The notes under the pieces are model-generated. The model made no database searches. It was not told the origin of the DNA and saw nothing but the letters and a program-made list of their open reading frames with translations. A DNA stretch of 62,834 nucleotides from positions 1 through 62,834 of the forward strand of contig JAFGJX010000030.1 of assembly GCA_016928865.1 (NCBI GenBank). Reading direction: 5' to 3'. The DNA is from Spirochaetota bacterium (GTDB taxonomy: Bacteria; Spirochaetota; UBA4802; UBA5550). The position numbers and the translations under genes were made by a program. Every line of letters begins with the position of its first letter. Position 1 is the stretch's first letter. Of the stretch, positions 27,084 to 35,580 are shown piece by piece.

Positions 27084-27440
27084 ATGAATCCGGAAGATCA
27101 TATCAATATCAAGGCCCTTGATGAGCGCCTTGGGGGGGACTTCAGCTTCTTTAAGGAGCTGGCAGGACTTTTTTTGTCCGATTCACCGCGCCTTCTTTCT
27201 GCCATTGAAGAGGCGGTAAAAACAGGGAACGGCGAAAAGATCGGCAAGACCGCCCATACGATGAAGGGAGCAGTCGCCAATTTCTCAGCGGAACGGGCCT
27301 TTGCGGCTGCGCTGGAACTGGAAAAGGCAGGTAAAAGCAACGAACTTGAAAAGGTTGATGCCGCTTATAAAAAGCTTGCTGATGAGATTGGCAGGATGCG
27401 CGAGGCCCTTAAAATATTGATAGAAAAGCCCGGGTTCTGA
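27084..27440 (+). CDS. Stand-alone HPt phosphotransfer protein
   Basis: A 118-residue, all-helical protein. The phosphoacceptor motif is GKTAHTMKGAVANF with His58; the preceding helices (FFKELAGLFLSDSPRLLSAI) are typical of HPt domains. Such proteins carry phosphate between a hybrid histidine kinase and a response regulator. The start at 27084 follows an AGGAGGGGAGG site; an upstream in-frame ATG at 27042 would add an unlikely Arg/Gly-rich leader. No kinase or regulator gene is near, so its partners are elsewhere. It converges with ccmF. Confidence 0.9.
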   Translation: MNPEDHINIKALDERLGGDFSFFKELAGLFLSDSPRLLSAIEEAVKTGNGEKIGKTAHTMKGAVANFSAERAFAAALELEKAGKSNELEKVDAAYKKLADEIGRMREALKILIEKPGF

Positions 27441-27462
27441 AATTCATCTGCCGCACTTATGC

Positions 27463-29643
27463 TTACCGTTGAACCGATCTGGCGAACGCAGCGCCCCCGC
27501 CGACAGCAATGAGAACCGTCCCGAGCCAGACCAGCCATATGAGCCGTTTTCTATTGATCGTGACAATGACCGTATCCGCAGGAACAGGAGTATTTTTCCC
27601 CGGCGAAACATGGAGCAATATTTTCTTGGTGGTTGCCTCGATCTGACGCAAAGCCACGGAGCGGTCCGTTCCGGGCACGGTCCTGTCAAGAGACTGAACC
27701 CCTGCTGCCGCGTATTTGATACCAGGGGAGACAGGTGTTCCATTGATCGTAAGGTCCGCGTAAATGGTAGGTTCTCCGGAGGTCATGTGCTCGGTCCTGA
27801 AGCCGGTGAATCGGATGGCCAATCCGTTAAAAGTTCGTTCCTCCCCCTTTTGCAGCACCAGCGAAGTAACGGACTCAATGCCTGATTCGTAATGCTCCGG
27901 AGCGATGTAGATGTCTTCTATAATGCCGGGGATGATATGGGGCTCACGGTATATAGATTCTGTTTTTTCATCGAAATAGTAGGCTGTTTTCGCCACAGTT
28001 GTTGACGTGCCGCTTTTCAGGGTAAATGTAAGATAGGGCTCATTGTTTTCAGTGTAGCCGTTAAAGATGATGCGCAGAGCGCTGATTTCGGTCTCGGTTC
28101 CCAGCGTCAGCTTTTTCTGGAATGATATGGTGTGAATGTTTGATGTGATAACTCCCAGCACCAGGAGACCCACGCCGATATGGGTGAGCCTGGACGGGAT
28201 CAATGCGGCACGGTTTCCCCTTGTGAGGTCGAGAATTGCCCTGATGACGAGGAATGACGCTAATATTGCAAGCGGGTATGCTGCCGGGCTGCCTGTCTGG
28301 CCACGGTTGACAAGCACGCCGAGGAGCGCGGACAGGAGCGCGGCGACGATGTTCTCCCGGCCCGCAAGTTTTTCGCGGCGGACAACCATGAGAGTCGTGG
28401 AGACGAACATCAGAACAAGAATCAGCATTCCAATAGGCTTGGAAATAGTATTATAGAACGATGTGGTCACATTCGAAGGCCGGGCCATAAATATGCCGGA
28501 AAGAATAGGCATGGAGGTCCCGGTAAGTATGACCAGCGCATATACGATCAGTGCGATGATACCGAATACGGCCATGGTTCTCCAGTCCAGGAGCGGTGTA
28601 TCCAGGCCGGGGCCGGTAATGCGCCGCACCCTCGCGGCATACAGCCCGAGTGAGCCGATCGCATATATGATCAGAAACAGGATCAGGTAGGATGCCACGT
28701 CCGTCGCTGCGAAGGAGTGGACCGAGAAATTTGAGAGCACGCCGCTCCTGGTGAGCCAGGTGCTGTAAAAGACAAGAACAAAGTAGAAGAGCGCGAGAAA
28801 GAGATTCAGGCGGGCCAGTGAGCCGTGGCGCTTCTGTATGATGACGCCGTGCACCAGCGCGATTGCAACGAGCCAGGGGATAAGGGATGAGTTTTCCACC
28901 GGGTCCCATCCCCAGTAGCCGCCCCAGCCGAGCACTGAATAGGCCCAGTATCCCCCCAGGAAAATGCCGATACCGAGGGTGACCATGCTGAAGAGGAGCC
29001 AGGGATAGGCGCCGCTGATCCAGCGGGAGGCTTCTTTTTTAATCAATGACGCGACCGCATACGCAAAGGGCACGGTTGCTGATGCGTAGCCGAGGAAGAG
29101 CAGAGGGGGGTGCGCCACCATCCAGGGATCTTTCAGCAGTGGATTCAGGCCTGCGCCGTCAGCGGGGAATATGCCGGGGCCGAACGATTCCGGGTACCTG
29201 TCCCAGATATAGGTGAAGGGGCTTTCGACGATCAGGATGGTGAGGATGAATAATTGCGATACAAGAATCACGCCTGAGACCAGGGGCGCGTAATCGTCGC
29301 TCTTGCGGTTGATAAAGCAGCCGAACAGTGACAGGAAGAAGAGCCACAGAAGAAGGCTCCCTTCCTTCCCCGCCCAGAATGCGGCGATGCGGTACGCGAG
29401 CGGGAGGTCGCGTGAAGCGTTGTGATACACGTACAGAAATCGGAAATCGCAGGCGATTAAGTAAATGAAGAGCAGGATAACGGCAATCAGGATGCCCGCG
29501 CCGGCGGCCAGGGTAAGCTCTTTGCGCCTGAGAAGCGGGGACTTCCAGCCCGCGGCAGAGGCGATTGTCGACGCGGCTGCCGCCAGTGAAATGATGAACG
29601 CCACGATAATAATAATGTTTCCGATGCTGGCGCTAATATGCAT
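27463..29643 (-). CDS. ccmF: Cytochrome c haem lyase subunit CcmF
   Basis: A 726-residue polytopic protein starting MHISASIGNIIIIVAFIISL directly after the ccmE stop. The tryptophan-rich haem-handling motif is WGGYWGWDPVENSSLIPWL near residue 240, and conserved periplasmic His-containing loops (DPWMVAHPPLLFLGY) flank it. A C-terminal periplasmic domain lies before the last membrane segment. CcmF moves haem from CcmE to apocytochrome c. In variant System I, without CcmH, CcmF is thought to work without that partner. It is the last gene of the ccm operon. Confidence 0.96.
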   Translation of the reverse strand: MHISASIGNIIIIVAFIISLAAAASTIASAAGWKSPLLRRKELTLAAGAGILIAVILLFIYLIACDFRFLYVYHNASRDLPLAYRIAAFWAGKEGSLLLWLFFLSLFGCFINRKSDDYAPLVSGVILVSQLFILTILIVESPFTYIWDRYPESFGPGIFPADGAGLNPLLKDPWMVAHPPLLFLGYASATVPFAYAVASLIKKEASRWISGAYPWLLFSMVTLGIGIFLGGYWAYSVLGWGGYWGWDPVENSSLIPWLVAIALVHGVIIQKRHGSLARLNLFLALFYFVLVFYSTWLTRSGVLSNFSVHSFAATDVASYLILFLIIYAIGSLGLYAARVRRITGPGLDTPLLDWRTMAVFGIIALIVYALVILTGTSMPILSGIFMARPSNVTTSFYNTISKPIGMLILVLMFVSTTLMVVRREKLAGRENIVAALLSALLGVLVNRGQTGSPAAYPLAILASFLVIRAILDLTRGNRAALIPSRLTHIGVGLLVLGVITSNIHTISFQKKLTLGTETEISALRIIFNGYTENNEPYLTFTLKSGTSTTVAKTAYYFDEKTESIYREPHIIPGIIEDIYIAPEHYESGIESVTSLVLQKGEERTFNGLAIRFTGFRTEHMTSGEPTIYADLTINGTPVSPGIKYAAAGVQSLDRTVPGTDRSVALRQIEATTKKILLHVSPGKNTPVPADTVIVTINRKRLIWLVWLGTVLIAVGGGAAFARSVQR

Positions 29644-29644
29644 G

Positions 29645-30019
29645 CTAATTCTCCCGCTCGTACTTGGAAGGACATTTGACCAGGACCTTGTCTGCCTCGA
29701 AAAAGCCTCCGTCACTCGTGTATTTTCCAAGAATGACCGCCTGCTCGGCGTGATTGAAGTTCTGCGGAATGATTCCCGCATGAACGATTTTCATTCTGAC
29801 GCCATCCTTATCAATAATTGTGAAGGCGTAGGAACCCTCGCTATGGGTGATCGGGGTTGACCTGTCGAGCGAACCTATAACCTGGACATAACTCCCGGGA
29901 TTAGATATGGCCTCGCGGAAGGGGACGTAGGGCGACAGGATGTCGTCGCTGAAAGAAAGCATTGCGATCACCAGGAGCGCCAGCCCTGCGATAAAGATCA
30001 GAATGTTCCGGTATTTCAT
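29645..30019 (-). CDS. ccmE: Haem chaperone CcmE, cysteine variant
   Basis: A 124-residue protein with an N-terminal membrane anchor (NILIFIAGLALLVIAML) and the OB-like periplasmic domain of CcmE (GSYVQVIGSLDRS ... YAFTIIDKDGVRMKIVHAGIIPQNF). The covalent haem-binding site, usually HX3Y, is here CX3Y (KCPSKY, Cys116 and Tyr120). This CcmE variant is known from archaea and some bacteria that also lack CcmH, and no ccmH is present in this operon. It lies between the CcmD-like gene and ccmF, whose start follows the stop by 1 bp. Confidence 0.94.
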   Translation of the reverse strand: MKYRNILIFIAGLALLVIAMLSFSDDILSPYVPFREAISNPGSYVQVIGSLDRSTPITHSEGSYAFTIIDKDGVRMKIVHAGIIPQNFNHAEQAVILGKYTSDGGFFEADKVLVKCPSKYEREN

Positions 30020-30043
30020 GATACCTCGGTCCGGCAGCGCTGG

Positions 30044-30346
30044 TTAACCGCGCTGTCGCATTTCATTTTCAAGGGCAGCCACCCGCCGGTCGAGCATAAA
30101 AAGGAAAAAGGCCAGGCCGAACCACACGATGAGCACAACCCCCATCACGCGGTAAAGAACGACGGATGAATCGGCCGTCGGTGTTTCCGCCGGTGCCGGT
30201 TCGACTTTGGCTTCCTGTGCCTGATCGGCCGCAGCGAACGCGCACGCGCATTTTGTATCAGTGGCGGCGCTGTGAAACACGGGCGCTGCGATAACCGCAA
30301 GCGCCGCGGACAGAACCAGTATGTTAATCAGCCGCATGGTAGTCAC
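30044..30346 (-). CDS. ccmD: CcmD-family small membrane protein
   Basis: A 100-residue protein with an N-terminal signal peptide (LINILVLSAALAVIAAP), an Ala/Glu/Pro-rich middle and a C-terminal membrane helix (VLYRVMGVVLIVWFGLAFFL) followed by a charged helix DRRVAALENEMRQ. The last part is the shape of CcmD, which holds CcmE to the CcmABC transporter. The N-terminal signal peptide and the two cysteines in KCACAF are extra. The start is probably GTG 30346 or ATG 30337, both overlapping the end of ccmC. Confidence 0.8.
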   Translation of the reverse strand: MTTMRLINILVLSAALAVIAAPVFHSAATDTKCACAFAAADQAQEAKVEPAPAETPTADSSVVLYRVMGVVLIVWFGLAFFLFMLDRRVAALENEMRQRG

Positions 30347-31004
30347 CGATCCTTTTTTTCAGAGTTGTTATCCTTTTCATCAGGAAAAGAATATATGCGT
30401 AGAGCAAGCTGAATGACAGTATCGCAACCAGAAGCGTCGTCAGCATGGCCGCGTCGAGATGAACCGTCCGGTCCTTGTTGATAATGGGGTCCGGATGCAG
30501 TGATGGATAAATCCGCGGCACCAGAAAGGCAAAAAAGGGAAGCGTGATCATCGCGATAACGAGGTAGGACGAGCCGATCCTGCCCCGGTTCTCATTGCCG
30601 GCCAGCGCTCCCTGAAGGCTGAAATAGGCGATATAGATAATGAGCACTATAACAATCGAGGTTTCGCGCGGGTCCCAGTTCCAGAACACACCCCAGCTAA
30701 TTTTTGCCCATATCGAGCCGGTTATCACCGTCAGTATGGTGAAAACGAACCCGATGACCGCGGAATTATATGATGTTTCAACAAGGCCATGGAATCTCCC
30801 TTTTTTATCAGCAAGATACGCCACTGAAAGTATGCCTGAAACAATGAAAGCAAGGATCGATACCCAGGCCAGGGGCACATGAAAATACATGATCCGGCTT
30901 GAGTCGCCCAGGATTGCGGCCGGCGGCGCCCATAGAAACGCCAGCAGAATGGTTGCGGGCATCAGGATATACACGCTCTTCAATGCAATGGTCTTTATAC
31001 TCAT
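30324..31004 (-). CDS. ccmC: Haem transporter/handling protein CcmC
   Basis: A 226-residue polytopic protein of normal CcmC length. It contains the WGxxWxWDxR haem-binding motif (WGVFWNWDPRETS, about residue 115) and the flanking conserved histidines (YFHVPLAWVS near residue 45; LHPDPII near 175). CcmC loads haem on CcmE together with CcmAB and CcmD. The ATG at 31004 opens MSIKTIALKSVYILMPATIL; a longer in-frame extension lacks membrane character and is not used. It follows ccmB by 28 bp. Confidence 0.95.
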   Translation of the reverse strand: MSIKTIALKSVYILMPATILLAFLWAPPAAILGDSSRIMYFHVPLAWVSILAFIVSGILSVAYLADKKGRFHGLVETSYNSAVIGFVFTILTVITGSIWAKISWGVFWNWDPRETSIVIVLIIYIAYFSLQGALAGNENRGRIGSSYLVIAMITLPFFAFLVPRIYPSLHPDPIINKDRTVHLDAAMLTTLLVAILSFSLLYAYILFLMKRITTLKKRIGDYHAAD

Positions 31005-31032
31005 ATATTTAATCTCTGCTTCGGCGCTGGCC

Positions 31033-31701
31033 TCAATCTTCGAGCCATACTGACCTGAACAGTAAAAAGGATATAACTGAAATAAAACCGGAAAATGCAA
31101 GCAAAAAAACCGGATTGTCGTATGAGGGAGCCGTCTGCCTGAGCGCGCCTGTTGTGGAGTTGATCGATACCCATAGAATCGGAAGAAGAACGGGGAAGGA
31201 GATGATTGTGAAGAGCGATCCCTTGCCTCCCGCCTTGGCCACCATGGCCGCAAGAATGGTTGTTGCCGCGGCGATCGCGATGCCTCCCGCGGCAACGGAC
31301 AGGATAAAAAAAGCGATATGGATAACATTCACCTGGAGGAAAAAAACGAAGAGCGGCGTTATCACAATGAGCAGAATCATCATAAACACCTGATTGAAGA
31401 TGGATTTCGAAATGAAGATTGAATCCGTGGTTACGCTGACCCGGAGAAAGAGCGCGGTGGCCTGGTCTTCCTCGCGAACAAAGATGTGAGAGAGGCCGTT
31501 CATGGCGCTGAAAAAGATCACGGTCCAGAGGAGGATGGACTGGACCGCGGCGGGGAAGGGAGCGCCGCCCGCTGTCAGGCTCATGGCGATGGTGACGATG
31601 GCGGCGAACGAAACAGCGATGTTCAGGGCAAAGCGGCTTCTGAATTCAACCCTGAAGTCCTTCCTGAGATTCCTTATAATGTCGCTACCCAAGCCGTACA
31701 C
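31033..31701 (-). CDS. ccmB: Haem exporter protein CcmB
   Basis: A 222-residue membrane protein with six hydrophobic segments. The N-terminal RNLRKDFRVEFRSRFALN and the VREEDQATALFLRVSV loop are typical of CcmB. It is the membrane part of the CcmAB ABC transporter, which drives release of holo-CcmE. Start is GTG 31701 or TTG 31692, both inside the end of ccmA, so the two are coupled. The apparent longer open frame to 31806 is an antisense-like extension without a ribosome site. Confidence 0.92.
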   Translation of the reverse strand: MYGLGSDIIRNLRKDFRVEFRSRFALNIAVSFAAIVTIAMSLTAGGAPFPAAVQSILLWTVIFFSAMNGLSHIFVREEDQATALFLRVSVTTDSIFISKSIFNQVFMMILLIVITPLFVFFLQVNVIHIAFFILSVAAGGIAIAAATTILAAMVAKAGGKGSLFTIISFPVLLPILWVSINSTTGALRQTAPSYDNPVFLLAFSGFISVISFLLFRSVWLED

Positions 31702-32314
31702 CCCCGCCGCAGAGCTGCTCCTCGCGGGCGTCATTCGTGGCGATAAGGATGATCTTTTGTTTCCGGACCTCATCAAGGGCGGCGGCAAGGAGGTCATTGC
31801 CGCCATCGTCCAGATTTGTTCCCGGCTCGTCGAGAATCAGGACCGGCGCGTCGTTGACCAGGGCAATGATGATCTTCAGACGCTGTTTCATGCCGGAGGA
31901 ATAGTGCTTCAGTTTTTTATCGCCGTGCCGTGACAGACCAAAGTGGTCGAGAAGGGCGTGGCCGCGCCCGGGATCGCTTTCACGCCTGCAAGCAAACTCG
32001 ATGTTTTCCCGCGCGGTCAGCTCGTCATAGGGATTCACCATAGGGCCGGTGTAGCCGATGTGAGCGGGCCACTCATCCCTGGGTATGACAGCGTCGGCGG
32101 TGTAGGTGACGCTTCCCGCTGATGGAGAAAGGAGGCCTGCGAGGATCTTTAACAGTGTTGATTTACCCGATCCGTTCGGCCCGGTCACACAAAATGATTC
32201 ACCGGTTTTGACGGTAATATCAAGGCCCGTGAAGAGCGGTATCCGGTTGAAGGCCCTGGCGAGCCCTGTCGCATTCAGGATATAGTGGGCGCTGTTCATG
32301 CTGTTCTGTTCCAT
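31685..32314 (-). CDS. ccmA: Haem exporter ATPase CcmA
   Basis: A 209-residue ABC ATPase. Walker A is GPNGSGKST (about residue 40), the signature motif is YSSGMKQRLK, and Walker B is VLILDEPGTNLDD. With CcmB and CcmC it releases haem-loaded CcmE. The gene is the first of the ccm operon. Two starts, ATG 32314 and ATG 32299, are possible; neither has a clear Shine-Dalgarno. A 114-bp repeat lies between the upstream lipoprotein gene's stop and this start. Confidence 0.93.
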   Translation of the reverse strand: MEQNSMNSAHYILNATGLARAFNRIPLFTGLDITVKTGESFCVTGPNGSGKSTLLKILAGLLSPSAGSVTYTADAVIPRDEWPAHIGYTGPMVNPYDELTARENIEFACRRESDPGRGHALLDHFGLSRHGDKKLKHYSSGMKQRLKIIIALVNDAPVLILDEPGTNLDDGGNDLLAAALDEVRKQKIILIATNDAREEQLCGGGVRLG

Positions 32315-32348
32315 GGCTTCGTGTGCCGCTGTTAATTTAATAACTGTC

Positions 32349-32462
32349 CCGATAGGCCGGTAAAGCGTCGGAAAAAAGAGCTGAGCGACCGAGGACTGTC
32401 TGAGTTTTCAACGCTTTTGTCCGAGTTCCGCAGGCACCGAAGCTTTTTTCCGAAGCGTGATA
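32349..32462 (-). repeat. 114-bp dispersed repeat, copy 1
   Basis: About 91% identical (10 mismatches, no gap) to the reverse complement of 45476-45589. It begins 3 bp after the stop of the lipoprotein gene and in transcript sense runs from TATCACG to CCGG. Long terminal arms (TCGGAAAAAAG and CTTTTTTCCGA) would form a hairpin, possibly a terminator. The element is noncoding: no frame with a start and ribosome site crosses it. Confidence 0.75.
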
Positions 32463-32465
32463 AGC

Positions 32466-33737
32466 CTATTTGGATATACTCTTTGCATCGATCACTTTCG
32501 CCTGCAGGGTGATCCTGTTCGGGAAACTTTCAGGTATCTGGAAGTCAAATCCGAGACGATCAGCCTTTGCCTTCAACTCGTCGATGAATTCACCGGTGGT
32601 GCCGGCGAAAATGACCTCGATCCGGGCGGCCCTGCCAACACGGCCCTTTTCCAGCACCTGCTGGACGCCGCGCACCCTGTGCTCCACCTCGTTCCTGAAT
32701 TTTTTCAGGCCGTTGTAATCAAGCCCGGTAATATAGACGCTGATCTGCCGGTGCGTGGCGGATTTCACGAACTGTCTGATGATCTCTTCCATGAAGGGAC
32801 CGGGTATGTTCTTGCCTGTTGCCTCGTCCCTGCCACCAAGTATTTTTTTAAGCACCGCTTCTATGGCCCGCTTCGACGCGGTATCTGACTGTATATGAAC
32901 GCCCGGCGCGTCCTTGCTCGTGGTGGCGAGAATTCTGCCTGAATATACGTCAATGGCCTTGAGACGCACGATGGCTGATTTTGACTTCATCTGCGCGGTG
33001 TAGGCGCGCAGGACCTCGGACTGGTCCTTTGTCTGGGCGGTCCCGATGATCAGCACCTCGGCGCCGTTGTCGTTCAGCAGAAGCTCCCGCACGTCTTCCG
33101 TAACCTGTCCGTTCAGGGCCATTGACATGCGGCCATACTGGCGCTTCATCAGGTCCTGCACAGTCTGCATGTCGACAAATTCAAAACCGGCCTCGCCCAT
33201 CCGCTCCTGCATGAGTATCTCGGTTTCGGTAAACCCGGGAGGGTTCATCTTTCTCTCGAAGGTCTCCCGAATCAGAACCATGAATTTCGGCTTCCCGTAA
33301 CGGTTCAGGGCGTCCTCGATCGCGTCCTCGACCACTGCCTGTTCGACCGTTCCTTCAATCTCGATCGTGTACAGGTCAGCGTCTGCGTGTTCATCAATGA
33401 TCTTTTCTTTTTTTACCAGGCCGTAAGAGCGCGCCTGCACCAGGTGCTTGATCAGCTCGTAGTTTTCCATCACGCTTTCGCCGGTTATGGTCGAACCCAG
33501 GACCTTCTCCACCAGCTTGTTTCGCGCGTCGTTCAGGGCCCGGTCGCGCGCCAGCGCCTTGTCATTGTCAAAGATGGCGGCGACGCCCTTGGCCCTGTCA
33601 CGGGTCGCGGGTGTGCTGTCCGGTTTTTGATCGAGTGAAAAATCGCTCGAGGATTCTTTCACGTTTTTCCCGCCGCCGCATGAGATTGCGCCGGCAAGCA
33701 GGAGCAGACAGGAAAGGATAGAGATCGTTTTTTTCAT
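32466..33737 (-). CDS. Lipoprotein of unknown function, FlgT/LPP20-like fold suspected
   Basis: A 423-residue protein. The signal peptide ends in a lipobox (GAISC, Cys about residue 20). ATG 33737 has TGAGGAGC upstream; a longer open frame is spurious. The mature protein alternates strands and amphipathic helices (ARDRALNDARNKLVEKVLGS; DAIEDALNRYGKPKFMVLIR), a style met in FlgT-like and LPP20-like outer-membrane proteins, where Ala-rich helices alternate with strands of the form VxVLIxG. The family is not certain. Its transcript ends near the 114-bp repeat. The divergent promoter shares the 33.8 kb region with the structured leader. Confidence 0.75.
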   Translation of the reverse strand: MKKTISILSCLLLLAGAISCGGGKNVKESSSDFSLDQKPDSTPATRDRAKGVAAIFDNDKALARDRALNDARNKLVEKVLGSTITGESVMENYELIKHLVQARSYGLVKKEKIIDEHADADLYTIEIEGTVEQAVVEDAIEDALNRYGKPKFMVLIRETFERKMNPPGFTETEILMQERMGEAGFEFVDMQTVQDLMKRQYGRMSMALNGQVTEDVRELLLNDNGAEVLIIGTAQTKDQSEVLRAYTAQMKSKSAIVRLKAIDVYSGRILATTSKDAPGVHIQSDTASKRAIEAVLKKILGGRDEATGKNIPGPFMEEIIRQFVKSATHRQISVYITGLDYNGLKKFRNEVEHRVRGVQQVLEKGRVGRAARIEVIFAGTTGEFIDELKAKADRLGFDFQIPESFPNRITLQAKVIDAKSISK

Positions 33738-33833
33738 ATGAGGGCTCCTCATGAATACTCGTAACAATTGAATTGCAAATAGTAAGATTTCTGCGTCATG
33801 ATGCATGACCGGTTTATGTGCTTCAATAGTGAT

Positions 33834-33863
33834 ATAGTACGGGAATGATTTGCTATACGTCAA
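33834..33863 (-). promoter_or_regulatory. Promoter of the 33.7 kb lipoprotein gene
   Basis: On the minus strand TTGACG (33863-33858) and TACTAT (33839-33834) are 18 bp apart. It overlaps the divergent promoter at 33850-33877. Confidence 0.45.
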
Positions 33864-33877
33864 ATTGTTTTTATACG
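33850..33877 (+). promoter_or_regulatory. Promoter of the structured leader or small RNA
   Basis: TTGCTA (33850-33855) and TATACG (33872-33877) with a 16-bp spacer, placing transcription start near 33884. Confidence 0.45.
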
Positions 33878-33883
33878 GAAGTG

Positions 33884-34054
33884 GCCAATACCGGCATGCC
33901 CGGTTTGTCAGCTGGTGTGGATACCGGAGTGGAGGACTTTTTACTGTGGCCGTGGCCACACCTGCGCATCTTGAGATGACCAAAACGTAAGTGTGCTGAC
34001 GAATTCAGGTGTTTTTAATAAAAAACTCTGCCATACCTGGCAGAGTTTTTTATT
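33884..34054 (+). ncRNA. Candidate structured leader or small RNA of about 170 nt
   Basis: Between the promoter and the terminator there is no credible coding frame, but several paired segments: ACCGG/CCGGT near 33890-33904, GTCAGC (33907-33912) with GCTGAC (33995-34000), and GGTGTGG (33914-33920) with CCACACC (33956-33962) nested inside. It ends in a strong terminator and lies 63 bp before the next gene's start. No known riboswitch or sRNA class is recognised. Confidence 0.4.
34017..34054 (+). terminator. Perfect intrinsic terminator before the M28-like gene
   Basis: 17-bp perfect arms, AATAAAAAACTCTGCCA and TGGCAGAGTTTTTTATT, with a 4-nt loop. The A-run and T-run make it bidirectional. It sits upstream of, not after, the 34117 gene. 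Confidence 0.75.
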
Positions 34055-34116
34055 AAATAGTTGATGATTCTAACGAGAACGTGTCATACTTCTATTCGGG
34101 TGAGGAGGAATTTATA

Positions 34117-35580
34117 ATGCTTTCACCAGAAAGAATATACTCTCTCGGCCGGGATCTTACCGCTTTTGCGCCGCGTATACCTGGCACCGCGTCAATGGAA
34201 GGCGCTGCAGCGTACATCAAGGATTTCATGGAACGACGGGGCATGGAAGTCAGGGCCGAGCCTGTTGCTTTCACGGGGGTTTTTTTCAGGAGCTGGAGCT
34301 TCTCCGTTCCGGGTGCGGAAGTAACGCAGATAGCCTCTTATCCACAGAATAATTCTGCTTCCGGCGATATCGAGGCTGAAATTATTTATGTCGGGAGGGG
34401 GCGGGACAGGGACTACCTCGACAGGGATGTGAAGAGCAAAATCGTGCTGGTTGACTGGGGAAGCATGCTTGACAACGAGATTCCCTGCGGTCTGGGGAAG
34501 CGGTACCCGCTTCTCGCCGCCTGCGACCGCGCCTTCGAGCGTGGTGCAGCGGCTATGGTCGGTTTTTTCTCAGACACACCGGGCAATGCACTGAAGCTCC
34601 TGGAGCCGGGCATTAGGCCAGGGGGAGGGAGCAACGTGTCAGGCAGTTCGGAGCATCGGGAGGACCGCAGGTTCCTCCTCCCCGTACTCGGCATCGGAAG
34701 GGAAGACGCCTGTGCCCTGATCGCCCGCCTGTCAGGTAAAAAAGTCATGGGACGCGTGCACATCGACGCGATACGCAAGGCGTCCCGCACGGAAACAATC
34801 ACGGGCATCCTGCCAGGCGCGGGGAGGGATGTAATCGTGGTCGGTTCTCACTACTGCACCGCGTTCGAGGGCGCAGTGTGCGACACCTGCGGTGTGGCCG
34901 GCGCCCTGGCCATTGCAGAGCATTTCTCATCGATTCCAATGGAGAAACGGCCGAAGGACCTGTATTTCATCTTTTCCGGATCGCACGTATGGATCAACTG
35001 CAATATCGCAACGCGGCTTTTTATCAGGAACAATCCGGATGTCATGAGGAAGATGGTCGCCATGCTCTGGATGGACCACATCACAGCGCCGGCGCGGCGT
35101 ATCGGCTGGAGGAGGGTATTCAGGCCCGGCACGGTGCTCCTTTCCATGAACCCGGTCATGTGCCTGTTCGCCGTGCTGTCGCTCATGAAAAACAGGAAGG
35201 TTCCCCGGCTTCTGCCGTTCAGCAGGCTCTGGACCCTGTGCGAAATGGGCCCGTTCGACTGTTCCGGCGTCCCCTGCCTGGGCCTGCAGGTATCGGATCC
35301 GGTAATGCTGACTACGGAGGACACGTGGGACAGGATCGATGCGGAGGAGCTGGCAGCGGATGCGGGATTTTATCTGGACATGATACGCTTGCTGCAGAAA
35401 ACCCCTGGATGGCTAACCGGCCTGTTTGAGCTTCCGGGCAGATCGCTCTTCGGCTGCGGCACCCTCTTCTCCGATACCGCGATGCCGCGCTGTGCTGACT
35501 ACTCACCGGAACCGGCTTCGCCCCTGTACCGGGGCGGGGAGCGGGGGCCAGTGCGGCATGGTGCGCCATGGAAAGAGTGA
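34117..35580 (+). CDS. M28-like peptidase homologue, probably inactive
   Basis: A 487-residue protein without a signal peptide, starting after AGGAGG with 8-bp spacing. It has the M28 outline: N-terminal YSLGRDLTAFAPRIPGTASM, a PA-like inserted region and a core with DVIVVGSHYCTAFEGAVCDT, where the first zinc His and the second Asp are kept. The usual paired Glu (EE) after the next strand is replaced by SH in YFIFSGSHVWI, and the later ligand region reads WMDHI. This suggests lost or altered zinc chemistry. It is preceded by a structured leader with a terminator and converges with a membrane gene. Confidence 0.75.
   Translation: MLSPERIYSLGRDLTAFAPRIPGTASMEGAAAYIKDFMERRGMEVRAEPVAFTGVFFRSWSFSVPGAEVTQIASYPQNNSASGDIEAEIIYVGRGRDRDYLDRDVKSKIVLVDWGSMLDNEIPCGLGKRYPLLAACDRAFERGAAAMVGFFSDTPGNALKLLEPGIRPGGGSNVSGSSEHREDRRFLLPVLGIGREDACALIARLSGKKVMGRVHIDAIRKASRTETITGILPGAGRDVIVVGSHYCTAFEGAVCDTCGVAGALAIAEHFSSIPMEKRPKDLYFIFSGSHVWINCNIATRLFIRNNPDVMRKMVAMLWMDHITAPARRIGWRRVFRPGTVLLSMNPVMCLFAVLSLMKNRKVPRLLPFSRLWTLCEMGPFDCSGVPCLGLQVSDPVMLTTEDTWDRIDAEELAADAGFYLDMIRLLQKTPGWLTGLFELPGRSLFGCGTLFSDTAMPRCADYSPEPASPLYRGGERGPVRHGAPWKE

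Noticed and set aside
33738..34116. Known riboswitch, 6S RNA, SRP RNA or tmRNA
   Set aside because: None of the conserved core sequences of these RNAs is visible; left as an unclassified structured RNA.
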